From the NCBI GenBank assembly GCA_041750975.1, contig JBGSYN010000238.1, forward strand, positions 1-27,597: DNA of 27,597 nucleotides, read 5' to 3'. Position numbers and translations under genes: made by a program. The DNA comes from JBGSYN01 sp041750975 (GTDB taxonomy: Bacteria; Pseudomonadota; Alphaproteobacteria; Geminicoccales; Geminicoccaceae). Positions 1 to 8,911 of the stretch are shown here, piece after piece (the first letter of the stretch is position 1; the number at the start of each line of letters is the position of its first letter). The notes under the pieces were generated by a model. It did not search any database. It saw only the letters and a program-made list of their open reading frames with translations, and had not been told where the DNA came from.

Positions 1-11
1 GGGAGACTTTG

Positions 12-2717
12 GTGACGCCAGACACAGTCAAAGATGTGAACGTAACGCACGAAACTATAGGTCTTGAAGTCGCCAAGATTCCCGTAGAGCTAAGCACTCG
101 CTTCCTGGAGCATTTCAGCGAGCAGCTGTATTCTTCCCCGCAAAAGGCTTTCGAGGAGCTTATCTCGAACGGCTGGGACGCGGGTGCCGATTTAGTGGAC
201 GTGCGCATCGCTGACGACCTGCAGGCCTCGAACGCTACCATGGCTGTGCTCGATAACGGCGCGTCCATGGATGAGGCAGGTTTGCGTGAACTCTGGCATA
301 TTGCCTTTTCGCCCAAGCGCGACGAGCCCATACAGTATGGTCGACATGTCGTAGGCAAGTTTGGCATAGGCAAGCTCGCAACCTATGTGCTCGCCACAAA
401 GCTCACCTATATCTGCAAAGCGGCCGACGGTATCATTCGCCGGGTCACTATGAATTACGGCGAGATCGACAATCAGAGGGGCGCCCGATCTGAGCGTCTA
501 ATAAGCGAGCTGGAGCTCGTGGTCTTCAAAGTCGATGAGGCGGATGTTGCAGACGCACTGAGCACTGTTTCTGGCGGTGCTGATCTCCTCCATTTGATTA
601 ACAACGATTTCTTAGACCGGACGGAAGCGAATTTGCGTGAAGCTGAGTCCATCGCCTCGGCCCAAAGCGAATTTGGTGGTGTTCCCGCTAAACTAGAGCG
701 ACCGGATGGCGCCACGTGGACACTCGTCATCCTATCCGACCTGAAGTCGACTGGCCGAGAGCTGAAGCTCGGCGTCTTGCGGCGCATGTTGGAAGCGGCG
801 CTGCCATTCGAAAGTGAAATGTGCATCCGCCTTAATGGTCATCGGCTTTCGTCTTCAAAGCTCAACGCCACGCTGATGAAGGAGTGGGTGATTGGGCCTG
901 ATCTCGATATCCACTATATCGAGCTTGACGAGGATGGCGAGGCGGTTTCAGATGACGAGCGTAATGGTGCTGCCGCGCCGAAGTCACAAAATGCCCGAAG
1001 CCTAAACCTGACGCGCATTGAAGTTACGTCGTGCAATCACCCCTATCCGCATATTTGCCTTCCGGAGGTCGGCTGCGTAACGGGCCTGGCCAGACTGTTT
1101 GACGAAAAGATAAGCGGTGGAAAAAGTGAAGAGCGCGGCGCCTCCAACGGGTTCCACGTTAACGTGCTCGGACGAGTCGTCAACCAACGGGATCCGAGCT
1201 TTGGCGAAGAAAATCTGAGCCATGCTGCATGGGCGCGATTTCGAATGACAGTTCGCGCGGATTGCCTAAACAAATATCTCACGACCAACCGCGAGCAGTT
1301 TAAAGAGGGGCGCGGGCTAAAGATTTTCCGGGCGTTCCTGCGGCGTGTATTTAATAAAGCACGTACGAGTTATGACAGTGATGGCAACGCAGAAATTCCC
1401 GACGGCGGCGACCTTCTCGTCCAATCGCTCGGCGTATTATCCTTGAGCCCTTTGCGGAGCGTCGTCTCGGAGACACTTAGGACGCAACCGGCGGTTCCTG
1501 GGCTCTTTGATGAGACGGGCATCACCGACCGCGAGGAGAAGCGCAGATCCTGGCGAGAAAACACTGCCGACAACATCAAGAACGCGCTTGGTCAAGTCAG
1601 GTATGAGAAAGTCCAAGATGATAGCTTCGTCAAGTTTCGTATCAATGACAGTACCGTGGTGGTCAACAAGGACCACCCTTTTGTCATTGAGCACTCGCAC
1701 ACCAAGGCCGAAAAAGAGTTGATGCGCACGGTCGCAATGGTGAGTCTTTTGGCAGACGTATACGCGCTCGAAATCGGTATCGAGCCAGCTATGCTTGAGA
1801 ATGTGCGCGCATACCGCGACAAGCTGATGCGGTTTCGCGCGCTCCAGCGTCGGCAGTCAGGAATGCATATCGCGCGTCTTCTTCTCCAGACGCAACATCA
1901 AAGCCATATCAGTAAGCGCATGGAGGCGGTGGTGTCGGATGCGCTACGGTATCTTGGTTTTGACGTCCGCGATCTTGCACAATCGGGGGAGCCCGAAGGT
2001 ATTGCGAGTGCATTCCCGGCCCCAACCATGAGTAATCCTACTGACGCGAACCCGACACCACCGCTCTACAGTTTCTCATTTGACGCCAAATCGTCGAAGA
2101 ATGACGTAGCCAAGACTGGCAACATTAGCCTCGACGCTGTCGCCGAGCATCGTGATCGATACAGTGCCGATCATGCGCTAGTGATCGCGCCAGGGTTTAG
2201 TGACGGAGCCCTCGCGATTCGGTGTAAGCAGCAGCGGGTAACACCAATGGAAGCGCATGATCTTGGCCGGCTTCTAGAATATACAGTTGAATACGGTGCC
2301 ATTCCTGTGACCAAGTTCCGTGAAGTCTTGCTGCTTTACGATCCTTCAACGGTAAAAACATGGGTTGACGACCTCGACAATTTTATGAAGTCAAATCGTA
2401 AGCTTACGATCGATGTCTTCATGAAGGCACTCGATTCGCTAAAAGGTAAGGTGCCGGACGTGCTCGCGGCCTCGACCATTGCTTTTGCGTGCCGCGAGAA
2501 TTTGAAGGTGGTCAGCGTCAAGGATGAGGACGTTATTGCGTTGGTTCGTGGGCTCCAGATTATTGTACCTGATTTGGTGGGAATCAGTGAGGACAAGATC
2601 GTAATTAATGCTAGTGCCCAGCGTGTCGCCGCGGCGGTCGAGGCCCAGCTCGAAAAGCTCCACGAGGATGTTGACGCAGTTGGTGGCGCCCAGACAAGTC
2701 CAGCTGGGCCACAATGA
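12..2717 (+). CDS. GHKL ATPase fused to a PD-(D/E)xK nuclease (restriction/defence effector)
   Basis: Seen: the N-terminus carries the GHKL (MutL/MORC/Hsp90-like) ATP-binding motifs: the N-box ELISN (about residues 50-54, with D57), the G1 box DNG (82-84) and the G2 loop GKFGIGK (116-122). A mainly helical middle region follows. Near the C-terminus, GEPEG (660-664) and FDAKSS (691-696) read as the PD...(D/E)xK active site, with E663, D692 and K694, followed by an EHRDRYSADHALVIAPGF stretch typical of type-II restriction-endonuclease folds. Known: prokaryotic MutL/MORC-type ATPases occur in restriction-modification operons. Inferred: an ATP-gated DNA-cleaving subunit working with the methyltransferase that overlaps it by 4 bases (ATGA). 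Start: GTG at 12 lies six bases after GGAG, whereas TTG at 9 is too close to that site. The frame is open to the window edge, so a longer N-terminus cannot be excluded. Residue numbers count from the TTG. G+C is lower than in most of the window. Confidence 0.8.
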   Translation: MTPDTVKDVNVTHETIGLEVAKIPVELSTRFLEHFSEQLYSSPQKAFEELISNGWDAGADLVDVRIADDLQASNATMAVLDNGASMDEAGLRELWHIAFSPKRDEPIQYGRHVVGKFGIGKLATYVLATKLTYICKAADGIIRRVTMNYGEIDNQRGARSERLISELELVVFKVDEADVADALSTVSGGADLLHLINNDFLDRTEANLREAESIASAQSEFGGVPAKLERPDGATWTLVILSDLKSTGRELKLGVLRRMLEAALPFESEMCIRLNGHRLSSSKLNATLMKEWVIGPDLDIHYIELDEDGEAVSDDERNGAAAPKSQNARSLNLTRIEVTSCNHPYPHICLPEVGCVTGLARLFDEKISGGKSEERGASNGFHVNVLGRVVNQRDPSFGEENLSHAAWARFRMTVRADCLNKYLTTNREQFKEGRGLKIFRAFLRRVFNKARTSYDSDGNAEIPDGGDLLVQSLGVLSLSPLRSVVSETLRTQPAVPGLFDETGITDREEKRRSWRENTADNIKNALGQVRYEKVQDDSFVKFRINDSTVVVNKDHPFVIEHSHTKAEKELMRTVAMVSLLADVYALEIGIEPAMLENVRAYRDKLMRFRALQRRQSGMHIARLLLQTQHQSHISKRMEAVVSDALRYLGFDVRDLAQSGEPEGIASAFPAPTMSNPTDANPTPPLYSFSFDAKSSKNDVAKTGNISLDAVAEHRDRYSADHALVIAPGFSDGALAIRCKQQRVTPMEAHDLGRLLEYTVEYGAIPVTKFREVLLLYDPSTVKTWVDDLDNFMKSNRKLTIDVFMKALDSLKGKVPDVLAASTIAFACRENLKVVSVKDEDVIALVRGLQIIVPDLVGISEDKIVINASAQRVAAAVEAQLEKLHEDVDAVGGAQTSPAGPQ

Positions 2718-3898
2718 AGCCCATCCATCCGTTTCCTGCGCGTATGGCGCCCGACCTCGCCTTGGAACGGCTAGACATGCTTGTGAAAGGCAGCCGAGTA
2801 CTTGATCCAATGGCAGGATCAGGCGTCGTACTCAGACAAGCAATTGACCTTGGTCATCAGGCAATTGGTTTCGACCTAGATCCTCTAGCCGTGCTTATGG
2901 CGCGAGTATGGACAACTCCGGTCGATGACGCGCGTATTAATCGTCTCGTGACGCGCTTGGTATCAAGTGCGCGCAGCATAGATAATGACGCGTTTCGCTT
3001 GCCCTGGATCGATGACGACCTAGAAACAAAGTCTTTTGTGGCCTATTGGTTTGCCCCACCTCAATGCGCCGAACTTAGGCGAATCGCTTTCATCCTTAAC
3101 GGATGGGAGTCTAAACGAGGCTCCAAGGATGACGCCTCACTTGACGTTCTCCGGCTCGCCCTCAGCCGAATCATCGTGACCAAGGAGCAGGGCGCTTCTC
3201 TCGCACGTGACACGTCCCACAGCCGTCCCCACAAAGTCTGTGATACGTCGAATTTCCAAATTTTCCCGGCATTCGAGAGAGCAGTTGCAACGCTTCGCAA
3301 ACGACTTGCCGATCACCCGCCACGTCTTGGCGCAGACGTTATGTTGGGTGACGCGCGCAAGCTCGATTCGATTAAGAATGGTACAATTGATGTGGTGCTG
3401 ACCTCTCCGCCCTATCTTAACGCAATCGATTACTTGCGTGGCCACCGCCTAGCATTGGTCTGGCTAGGGCATAGTCTCGGCGAGCTTCGCCACATACGGT
3501 CAATTAGTATCGGTGCCGAACGCGCGCCAGATAATGTTGGAATCGAAGCTCTGTTTGCTCGAATCAAGGACGCGATGGGTAGTTTTGACACGCTTCCGCG
3601 CCGCTACGGCTCAATGATCGAACGCTATGCCGAAGACCTTTATCGAATGGTCTCAGAGACAGCGCGCGTACTGAGGCCCGGTGGCACCGCGACATTTGTG
3701 GTAGGGAACAGCTGCTTGAAAGGTACCTTTGTCCAGAATGCTTCTGGACTTTCTGAGGCCGCACGGATGGTGGGCCTAACCGCAACTACTAAATCCGAGC
3801 GCGCACTACCGATGACTAAGCGTTATCTCCCAATCACGATGGGTGGAATGCTAGGAAAGAGGATGTGCACTGAAACCATATGTACTTTTGTAAAATAG
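2714..3898 (+). CDS. DNA methyltransferase (amino-methylating, TSPPY type)
   Basis: A 394-residue SAM-dependent DNA methyltransferase. Seen: an N-terminal HPFPARMAP stretch (residues 5-13, motif X-like), the SAM-binding motif DPMAGSG (31-37), an acidic FDLDP (53-57) and the catalytic motif TSPPY (230-234) followed by LNAIDYLRGH. The order (SAM motif first, catalytic motif second, with about 190 residues between) leaves room for a target-recognition insert. The TSPPY form favours N4-cytosine over N6-adenine, but the modified base cannot be decided from sequence. The ATG overlaps the stop of the ATPase-nuclease gene (ATGA), so the two are probably translationally coupled. Likely role: marking self DNA against the upstream nuclease. 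No separate specificity subunit is visible, although genes beyond the left edge are unseen. Confidence 0.85.
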   Translation: MKPIHPFPARMAPDLALERLDMLVKGSRVLDPMAGSGVVLRQAIDLGHQAIGFDLDPLAVLMARVWTTPVDDARINRLVTRLVSSARSIDNDAFRLPWIDDDLETKSFVAYWFAPPQCAELRRIAFILNGWESKRGSKDDASLDVLRLALSRIIVTKEQGASLARDTSHSRPHKVCDTSNFQIFPAFERAVATLRKRLADHPPRLGADVMLGDARKLDSIKNGTIDVVLTSPPYLNAIDYLRGHRLALVWLGHSLGELRHIRSISIGAERAPDNVGIEALFARIKDAMGSFDTLPRRYGSMIERYAEDLYRMVSETARVLRPGGTATFVVGNSCLKGTFVQNASGLSEAARMVGLTATTKSERALPMTKRYLPITMGGMLGKRMCTETICTFVK

Positions 3899-4205
3899 GG
3901 TTCTCGTTGCAGATCAAGAGCGTGCCTACGCTAGTTCCTAGCATTGGAGCAGAGGGGTTTCGATTAATGGTCCACGGGAATGCCCATGCATCGCGCAAGC
4001 ATATTCCTGCATCGCTTCGCTAAGGCTTGGTTATGCGCCGGTCTCTCTGTGGGCCGCACGGTATCGGCGTGCAAACAGCTCACCATTCTGCGCAAGATGG
4101 GCTGCGACGAGGGCCAGGGATTCTTCCTCGCCCGTCCATGCCGGGCCCGCGATATCCCAAGCCTATTGGAACTGGTTCCCGGCTAATGAGCCTTCGCGGG
4201 CGTTG
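3899..4205. other. Junction region, no intact gene
   Basis: This 307-base stretch separates the methyltransferase from the convergently oriented glycosidase. It holds only the EAL-domain remnant. I found no strong terminator hairpin, tRNA, attachment-site repeat or transposase fragment. Confidence 0.6.
3980..4186 (+). pseudogene. Decayed 3' end of an EAL-domain (c-di-GMP phosphodiesterase) gene
   Basis: The end of this frame reads QLTILRKMGCDEGQG, then FFLARP, then a DIPSLLELV tail and a stop. That is the usual C-terminus of EAL domains (QL..L...GCDEGQGY...RP). Just upstream, GVQT (the GVET step of EAL proteins) appears in a different frame at about 4066-4077. This fits a small deletion of about 8 bases at 4076. 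Nothing EAL-like is recognisable before about 4060, so only a fragment remains. It sits at the junction between the lower-G+C methyltransferase module and the sugar operon, suggesting an old gene disrupted by insertion or rearrangement. The exact 5' limit is arbitrary. Confidence 0.65.
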
Positions 4206-5795
4206 TCAGCGGCGCTCGAGCAGGAGGACCCAGTCATCGGGGCGGTTCGGATCGTCGCTGCGATCGATCGCGAAGCCCCGGCCGCTGGGCTCGGCCGGGC
4301 TCAATTCGCCGGTGCGCGGATCGAACCACGAGGTGCTGTAGCCGCCCGGGTCGACATCGAGTGCGACCTCGCCGCCGGTCGGCAGATAGACCGCAACGAT
4401 GCGGCGGTCGCTCGTGGCGAGGCATGAGGGTTTGTGGCCGGCCGGATAATCTGCGCCCGAGAGGAGGTCCTCGGCGGGCTTCAGCTCGGCGAAGGGTGCG
4501 ATCTCGGTGAAGAAGCGGCGGAGCTGCAACAGATCGGCCATGCCCTCCTGATCGGAATCGAGGACCATCCAGGGCCCCCAGCTATTCTCGAAGCCGTGAA
4601 TGATGCCGTAGCCGCAGAAGGCCCCGCGCCAAGCCCCGCGCCTGGTATGGCCACGGTCACAATAATCATGGCTCGGCAGTTTTGCCTTCAATTCCGGATT
4701 GCGCTCATAGCCCCATTCCGCAAAGACCGCCGAGCCGCCCCAGCCCTCGAACGCGCGCTCGATCGATTCCTCGATCCCGGCGGCTAGCCAGCCGAGTTCC
4801 TTGTCGCGCGTGCCCCATTCCTGGAACATGATGGCGTCGACTGCTTCCGGATCTGCCTTGAACCGCTCGGCGAACGGCGGAAGCCGCGGGCCGTTGTGCA
4901 TGGCGACGATATGGCCATGACAGGCGACACTCTTGATCCAACGCGAGATGTGCAGGGCCCAGCGGTCGGCCGTCTTGGTATAGTTCCAATCGCCGTTCGG
5001 ATAATATTCATATTCGTTGAGTGGCGTCCAGAAATAGACGCAATTGAAGGCATCGTAACGGGCGATCAGGAAGCGCAGCCAATGCTCTTCCCACTCGCTG
5101 GTGAACCAGGCGCGGTGATTGAAGGGGAATTCGAAGCCCCAGCCCTCCATGATCATCTCGATGCCGATGCCGAGTTCCTCGCAGCGGCGGACGACCTGAT
5201 CGACGGTGCGGAAATAATCGAGATTGAACTGATCGAAGCGGGGTGCGGTCTCGCTGCCACCCCAGGCCGGAATCCGCCGATCCTGCCAGTCGCTGTAACC
5301 CTCGGGCGGATGAAACGGACTGACCGGCACGCGGATGCGCAGGAGGTTGAAGCCCTGGTCGGCGCGCCGCTGCAGGAAGCCGTCGACGTCGCCGCCGCAA
5401 TAGGCCATGCCGAAGAGGTTGTAGACCGTGTCGCCGAGGAGAAAGGCGGGCTCGCCGTTCTCGTATGTGAAGCCCCAGGCATCGCCTGGGGTCGCCTTGA
5501 GAAAGCCGCGTGCGTCGCTCGCCCTTACCTCCAGGCGACCCTCGGCCACGAGATCCGGGTCATGGGGGACCGAGCCGGTCTTGAATGTCCAATGCCCCTC
5601 TTCGCCCGGATTGAAGCGGACGCGCCAGCGTCCCTCGCCGTCGAAGAAGCCCGGGATGGTCGATGTCGCCCCGGAGGGGCTAGTGAATTGTCCCTCGATC
5701 GCGACATCGAGAAAGGGGTTCGCATAATGTCTTTTCGACGTCAGCTCCCACTCACCGGGCTGGCGGCGGGTCAAGGTTTGCGGTGCCTCGATCAT
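4206..5795 (-). CDS. DUF5060/DUF4038 glycoside hydrolase (GH140-like)
   Basis: A 529-residue protein with the three-part layout of apiosidase-like glycosidases: an N-terminal beta-sandwich DUF5060 (about 12-93), a TIM-barrel DUF4038 (about 95-440) and a C-terminal beta domain (about 445-529). The barrel contains WTPLNEYEY with the likely acid/base E261 after N260, and AVFAEWGYE with the likely nucleophile E360. No signal peptide is visible, so it should act in the cytoplasm on a glycoside brought in by the adjacent transporter. It is the last gene of the operon, 31 bases after the second permease. The ATG start is preceded by a near-perfect AGGAGGAA ribosome-binding site. The substrate is not determinable from sequence. 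Known family members cut apiose or other unusual glycosidic bonds, so a pentose-containing glycoside is a reasonable guess only. Confidence 0.8.
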   Translation of the reverse strand: MIEAPQTLTRRQPGEWELTSKRHYANPFLDVAIEGQFTSPSGATSTIPGFFDGEGRWRVRFNPGEEGHWTFKTGSVPHDPDLVAEGRLEVRASDARGFLKATPGDAWGFTYENGEPAFLLGDTVYNLFGMAYCGGDVDGFLQRRADQGFNLLRIRVPVSPFHPPEGYSDWQDRRIPAWGGSETAPRFDQFNLDYFRTVDQVVRRCEELGIGIEMIMEGWGFEFPFNHRAWFTSEWEEHWLRFLIARYDAFNCVYFWTPLNEYEYYPNGDWNYTKTADRWALHISRWIKSVACHGHIVAMHNGPRLPPFAERFKADPEAVDAIMFQEWGTRDKELGWLAAGIEESIERAFEGWGGSAVFAEWGYERNPELKAKLPSHDYCDRGHTRRGAWRGAFCGYGIIHGFENSWGPWMVLDSDQEGMADLLQLRRFFTEIAPFAELKPAEDLLSGADYPAGHKPSCLATSDRRIVAVYLPTGGEVALDVDPGGYSTSWFDPRTGELSPAEPSGRGFAIDRSDDPNRPDDWVLLLERR

Positions 5796-5826
5796 GGTGA
5801 TTCCTCCTATCGATCGGTTGTCTTGG

Positions 5827-6669
5827 TCAGCCCTTGAGAGCGCCCCGCGTCAGACCGGCGACAAAATAGCGTTGCAGGAAGACGAAAATGGCGACGACGG
5901 GGGTGATGGAGATCAGGATGCCTGCCATCAAGAGCGTGTATTGCGACGAGTATTCGCCCTGGAATTGCAGTAATCCGACCGGCACGGTACGGGATTCCTT
6001 GGCGCTGATGAGGACGAGGGCAATCAGGAATTCGTTCCAGGTCGCGAGGGTGTCGATGATGAACAAGGTGGCGAGGGCCGGCACCGAGAGCGGCAGCATG
6101 ATGCGGAAGAAGATCGTCAGTTCGGAAGCCCCGTCGATTCGTGCCGCCTCGATCAGCTCGGTCGGGATCAGGCGGAAGAACCCTCGCATGACGAAGATCT
6201 GAAACGGCAGGCCGAACGCGACGTAAGGCGGGATCAGGGCAAAGATGCTGTTGGCGATGCCAAGCTGTTGCATCATCACCAGGAGCGGTTGCAACGTCAC
6301 CTGGACCGGCACGGCGAGGCCCAGCAGAAAGAAGATGAAGATCGGCATGCTCAGCGAGAAATGCAGCTTCGCCAAGGGATAGGCTGCAAGGGAAGCGAGC
6401 AGAATGCCGAGCGGCACCTTCATGAAGATCAAGAGCAGGCTGTTCTTGAAATAGATCGAGAAGTCGCCGGTGTTCCAGGCCTTCTCGAAATTGCTCCACA
6501 TGATCTCCTTGGGCATCGTAAAGATCCCGCCGCTCAGGAGATCCGCCTGCGAGCGCAACGCCGATAGGACCACCGTCACAAAGGGCAGCAGCCAGATGAC
6601 GGCCAGAATCGACAGGCTGAGATAAAGCAGGGCCTGCTCGGCTCGTTCGTTGCCGCTCACCTTCGTCAT
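5827..6669 (-). CDS. ABC sugar transporter permease (MalG/UgpE type)
   Basis: A 280-residue inner-membrane permease with about six hydrophobic segments, the first at about residues 12-35. The cytoplasmic coupling loop EAARIDGASELTIFFRIMLP is the EAA motif that contacts the ATPase. Length and motif match the second permease of carbohydrate-uptake (CUT1) transporters. It lies 12 bases after the first permease gene and 31 bases before the glycosidase, so all are one transcript. It should form the heterodimeric channel with the preceding permease, fed by the binding protein two genes upstream. No ATPase gene accompanies it. Confidence 0.9.
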   Translation of the reverse strand: MTKVSGNERAEQALLYLSLSILAVIWLLPFVTVVLSALRSQADLLSGGIFTMPKEIMWSNFEKAWNTGDFSIYFKNSLLLIFMKVPLGILLASLAAYPLAKLHFSLSMPIFIFFLLGLAVPVQVTLQPLLVMMQQLGIANSIFALIPPYVAFGLPFQIFVMRGFFRLIPTELIEAARIDGASELTIFFRIMLPLSVPALATLFIIDTLATWNEFLIALVLISAKESRTVPVGLLQFQGEYSSQYTLLMAGILISITPVVAIFVFLQRYFVAGLTRGALKG

Positions 6670-6681
6670 CGCGATGTGGCG

Positions 6682-7614
6682 TCAGTCGCGCGACATGCGG
6701 CGAATGTAGGGCACCGCCATGACCAGCACGATAATGGCCATGACCCAGGCGATCGCCGAGCCGTAGCCCGCATTGTAGTACTGGAAGCTCTGAAAATACA
6801 TCCAGGTGCCGAGCACCTGCGTCGCCCGCCCGGGGCCGCCATAGGTCATGGTGTAAATGATGTCGAAGACCTTGAAGGCATTGATGACGGCAAGCGACAG
6901 CACGATCACGTGGGTTTCGGCGAGCCCGGGCAGCGTGACATACCAGAACCGCTGCCAGGCATTGGCGCCGTCCAGGGCGGCCGCTTCGTAGTAGTCGCTG
7001 GGGATACCCTGCAGCCCCGCGAGATAGAGGATCATCGGAAAGCCGACATGGGCCCAGACATTGGTGAGGAAGGTCGCACCGAATGCGGTCTGATAGTCGG
7101 AGAGCCAGCCCCGACTCAGGAAATCCAGCCCGACGGCGTCGAGCACGGTGTTGATCGCACCGAAATGTGGGTTGTACATCCAAGACCAGATCAGCCCGAC
7201 GGCGACCAGCGGCAGCACGCCCGGCATATAGAATATCGTGCGGAAGATCGTGATGCCGCGCAGCTGCCGATTGAGGGCGAGGGCGAGTGCCAGCCCGAAT
7301 GCCGTCGGGATGACGAGCGACGCTACGGTCCAGATGATATTGTTGACGAGCGCCAGCCGCGCGACATCGTCCTCGAAAAAGATCCGGTAATAATTGGCGA
7401 GGCCGACAAAAGTCTTGCTCGGCGATAGCCCGTCCCATTTGAAGAAGCTGATATAGAGAGATGACAGCATCGGATAGACGAGAAACAGCAGATACCAGAT
7501 CAGCGCCGGCGCCAGGAAGTAATAGGGGGTGAGATTGCGGGGCGACGCAGCGACGAACTCCGATGTTGCGCGCGAACGCGTCGATATCGGACGGGATTCG
7601 GTCTGCGTCGCCAT
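6682..7614 (-). CDS. ABC sugar transporter permease (MalF/UgpA type)
   Basis: A 310-residue inner-membrane permease. A polar N-terminus of about 28 residues precedes the first membrane segment (LTPYYFLAPALIWYLLFLVY, about 28-47). The EAA coupling loop reads EAAALDGANAWQRFWYVTLP. Family-typical features include the NPHFGAIN stretch and the TYGGPG segment near the C-terminus. It is the first permease of a CUT1-type carbohydrate importer and pairs with the next gene. It starts at ATG, 16 bases after the binding-protein gene ends. Confidence 0.9.
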   Translation of the reverse strand: MATQTESRPISTRSRATSEFVAASPRNLTPYYFLAPALIWYLLFLVYPMLSSLYISFFKWDGLSPSKTFVGLANYYRIFFEDDVARLALVNNIIWTVASLVIPTAFGLALALALNRQLRGITIFRTIFYMPGVLPLVAVGLIWSWMYNPHFGAINTVLDAVGLDFLSRGWLSDYQTAFGATFLTNVWAHVGFPMILYLAGLQGIPSDYYEAAALDGANAWQRFWYVTLPGLAETHVIVLSLAVINAFKVFDIIYTMTYGGPGRATQVLGTWMYFQSFQYYNAGYGSAIAWVMAIIVLVMAVPYIRRMSRD

Positions 7615-7630
7615 TGCCCCGGCTACTTCG

Positions 7631-8878
7631 TCAGGTCTTCGAGGCCTTCCATTCCTCGGCGCGTTCCTGCATCAAGACGGCCGCATCCTTGGGTGGGGTC
7701 TGGCCGGAGATGACACCCGCCTGAACCTCGAAGAAGCTGTCCATCAATTCCTTGGTGAAGGCCTGATCGGTCGGCGGATAGATCGCCCGCTGCGAGGTGA
7801 TGACCTCGCGCCACTTGCAGGTCAGCGGCCATTCCTCGCAATCGGGCGTGACCCCCACCGTGGCCGAGGCGACAAAGGGTTCCGGAAACTCGTTCTGCAC
7901 CTCGGGGCTGATGATGAAATCGATGAATTCGGCCGAGGCGTCGGGATTTTCCGCACCGGCGGGGATCATCCATTGCTGTGGAAAGGCGCTGTAACGCACC
8001 GGCTCATGACCGGTCGGGGGCACGAAGAAGTCGAGGTTTTCCGTGGTCATGCCATCACCGCGCGCCACCGATTCGAACCAGTCGCCTTCGATGATCATCG
8101 CCGCCTCGCCGAGATAAAGCGGCATCCGCGCATCGACCGGAGAGATATTGAGAAAGTCCGGCATCAGCCAGTCTTCGTCGACCCAGGTCTTGAGCATGGT
8201 GTAGGATTCGACGACACAAGGCTGGTCCCAGGAAGCCTCGAGCCGGTTGAGCTCGTCGTGAAGCTCGGGTCCGCAACGGGTTTCGAGGAAATAGTCGAGC
8301 AGCCGCATCGGATGCCAGCCGAATTTGCCGCCGAAGGTCGCGCAATGGACGCCCGCTTCCTTCAGCGTCCGGCAAACATTTTCGACCTCCTCATAAGTCG
8401 TCGGCACCTCGATGCCATGTTCCTCGAAGATATCGGTCCGATAGAAGAAGCCCATGCCACGGGCGTTGAACGGCACGCCATAGACCTTGCCGTTGCGGGT
8501 GATGGCCTCGACCGTCCAGGGCGTAAGGGTCTCTTCCCAGCCATATTGCTCGTAATAGGGTGCAAGATCCATCACCTGACCGGCGTCGATGAAGGGCCCG
8601 GCGATCTCGCCGCCCCACATGAAGAACACGTCGGGCGGATCGCCTGCGGCCATCGAGGTCCTCAGCACATCCGGATAGATCGCGGCCCCGCTGCCGGCGA
8701 CCGTCTCGAGCTCGACATTCGAATCCGGGTTTTGCTCTTGATAGGCCTCGAGCACGGGCTCCCAATTGCTGACGGCATTGGCGTCGAAATTGGTGAAGAA
8801 ACGGATATCCTGAGCCTGTGCTCCATGGCCGAGCAGGGCGATCGCCGCCATCGCCGTAAAACCTGTTACCGATCTCAT
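7631..8878 (-). CDS. Extracellular solute-binding protein (family 1) of a sugar ABC importer
   Basis: A 415-residue periplasmic binding protein. A signal peptide ends at about AQAQ (residues 20-23), followed by DIRFFTNF. Typical family-1 sugar-binding features include DPPDVFFMWGGE, the hinge region YGVPFNARGMGFFYRTD, and a tryptophan-rich C-terminal lobe. It captures the substrate for the two downstream permeases. Start: ATG at 8878 is seven bases after AGGAGG. The TTG two codons upstream (8884) is too close to that site. It follows the nucleoside-hydrolase-like gene by about 33 bases. The ligand is not predictable, but the two hydrolases in the operon suggest a glycoside. Confidence 0.9.
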   Translation of the reverse strand: MRSVTGFTAMAAIALLGHGAQAQDIRFFTNFDANAVSNWEPVLEAYQEQNPDSNVELETVAGSGAAIYPDVLRTSMAAGDPPDVFFMWGGEIAGPFIDAGQVMDLAPYYEQYGWEETLTPWTVEAITRNGKVYGVPFNARGMGFFYRTDIFEEHGIEVPTTYEEVENVCRTLKEAGVHCATFGGKFGWHPMRLLDYFLETRCGPELHDELNRLEASWDQPCVVESYTMLKTWVDEDWLMPDFLNISPVDARMPLYLGEAAMIIEGDWFESVARGDGMTTENLDFFVPPTGHEPVRYSAFPQQWMIPAGAENPDASAEFIDFIISPEVQNEFPEPFVASATVGVTPDCEEWPLTCKWREVITSQRAIYPPTDQAFTKELMDSFFEVQAGVISGQTPPKDAAVLMQERAEEWKASKT

Positions 8879-8911
8879 TTCCAAGCCTCCTTTGGTTGAT
8901 CCGAAGCGGCG

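Noticed and set aside
3899..4205. Possible phage attachment site or tRNA at the edge of the defence module
   Set aside because: No cloverleaf, integrase or matching direct repeat was found on either side within the window.
4896..5837. Long plus-strand open frame opposite the glycosidase
   Set aside because: Composition-driven antisense frame. The minus strand encodes a complete, domain-consistent glycosidase.
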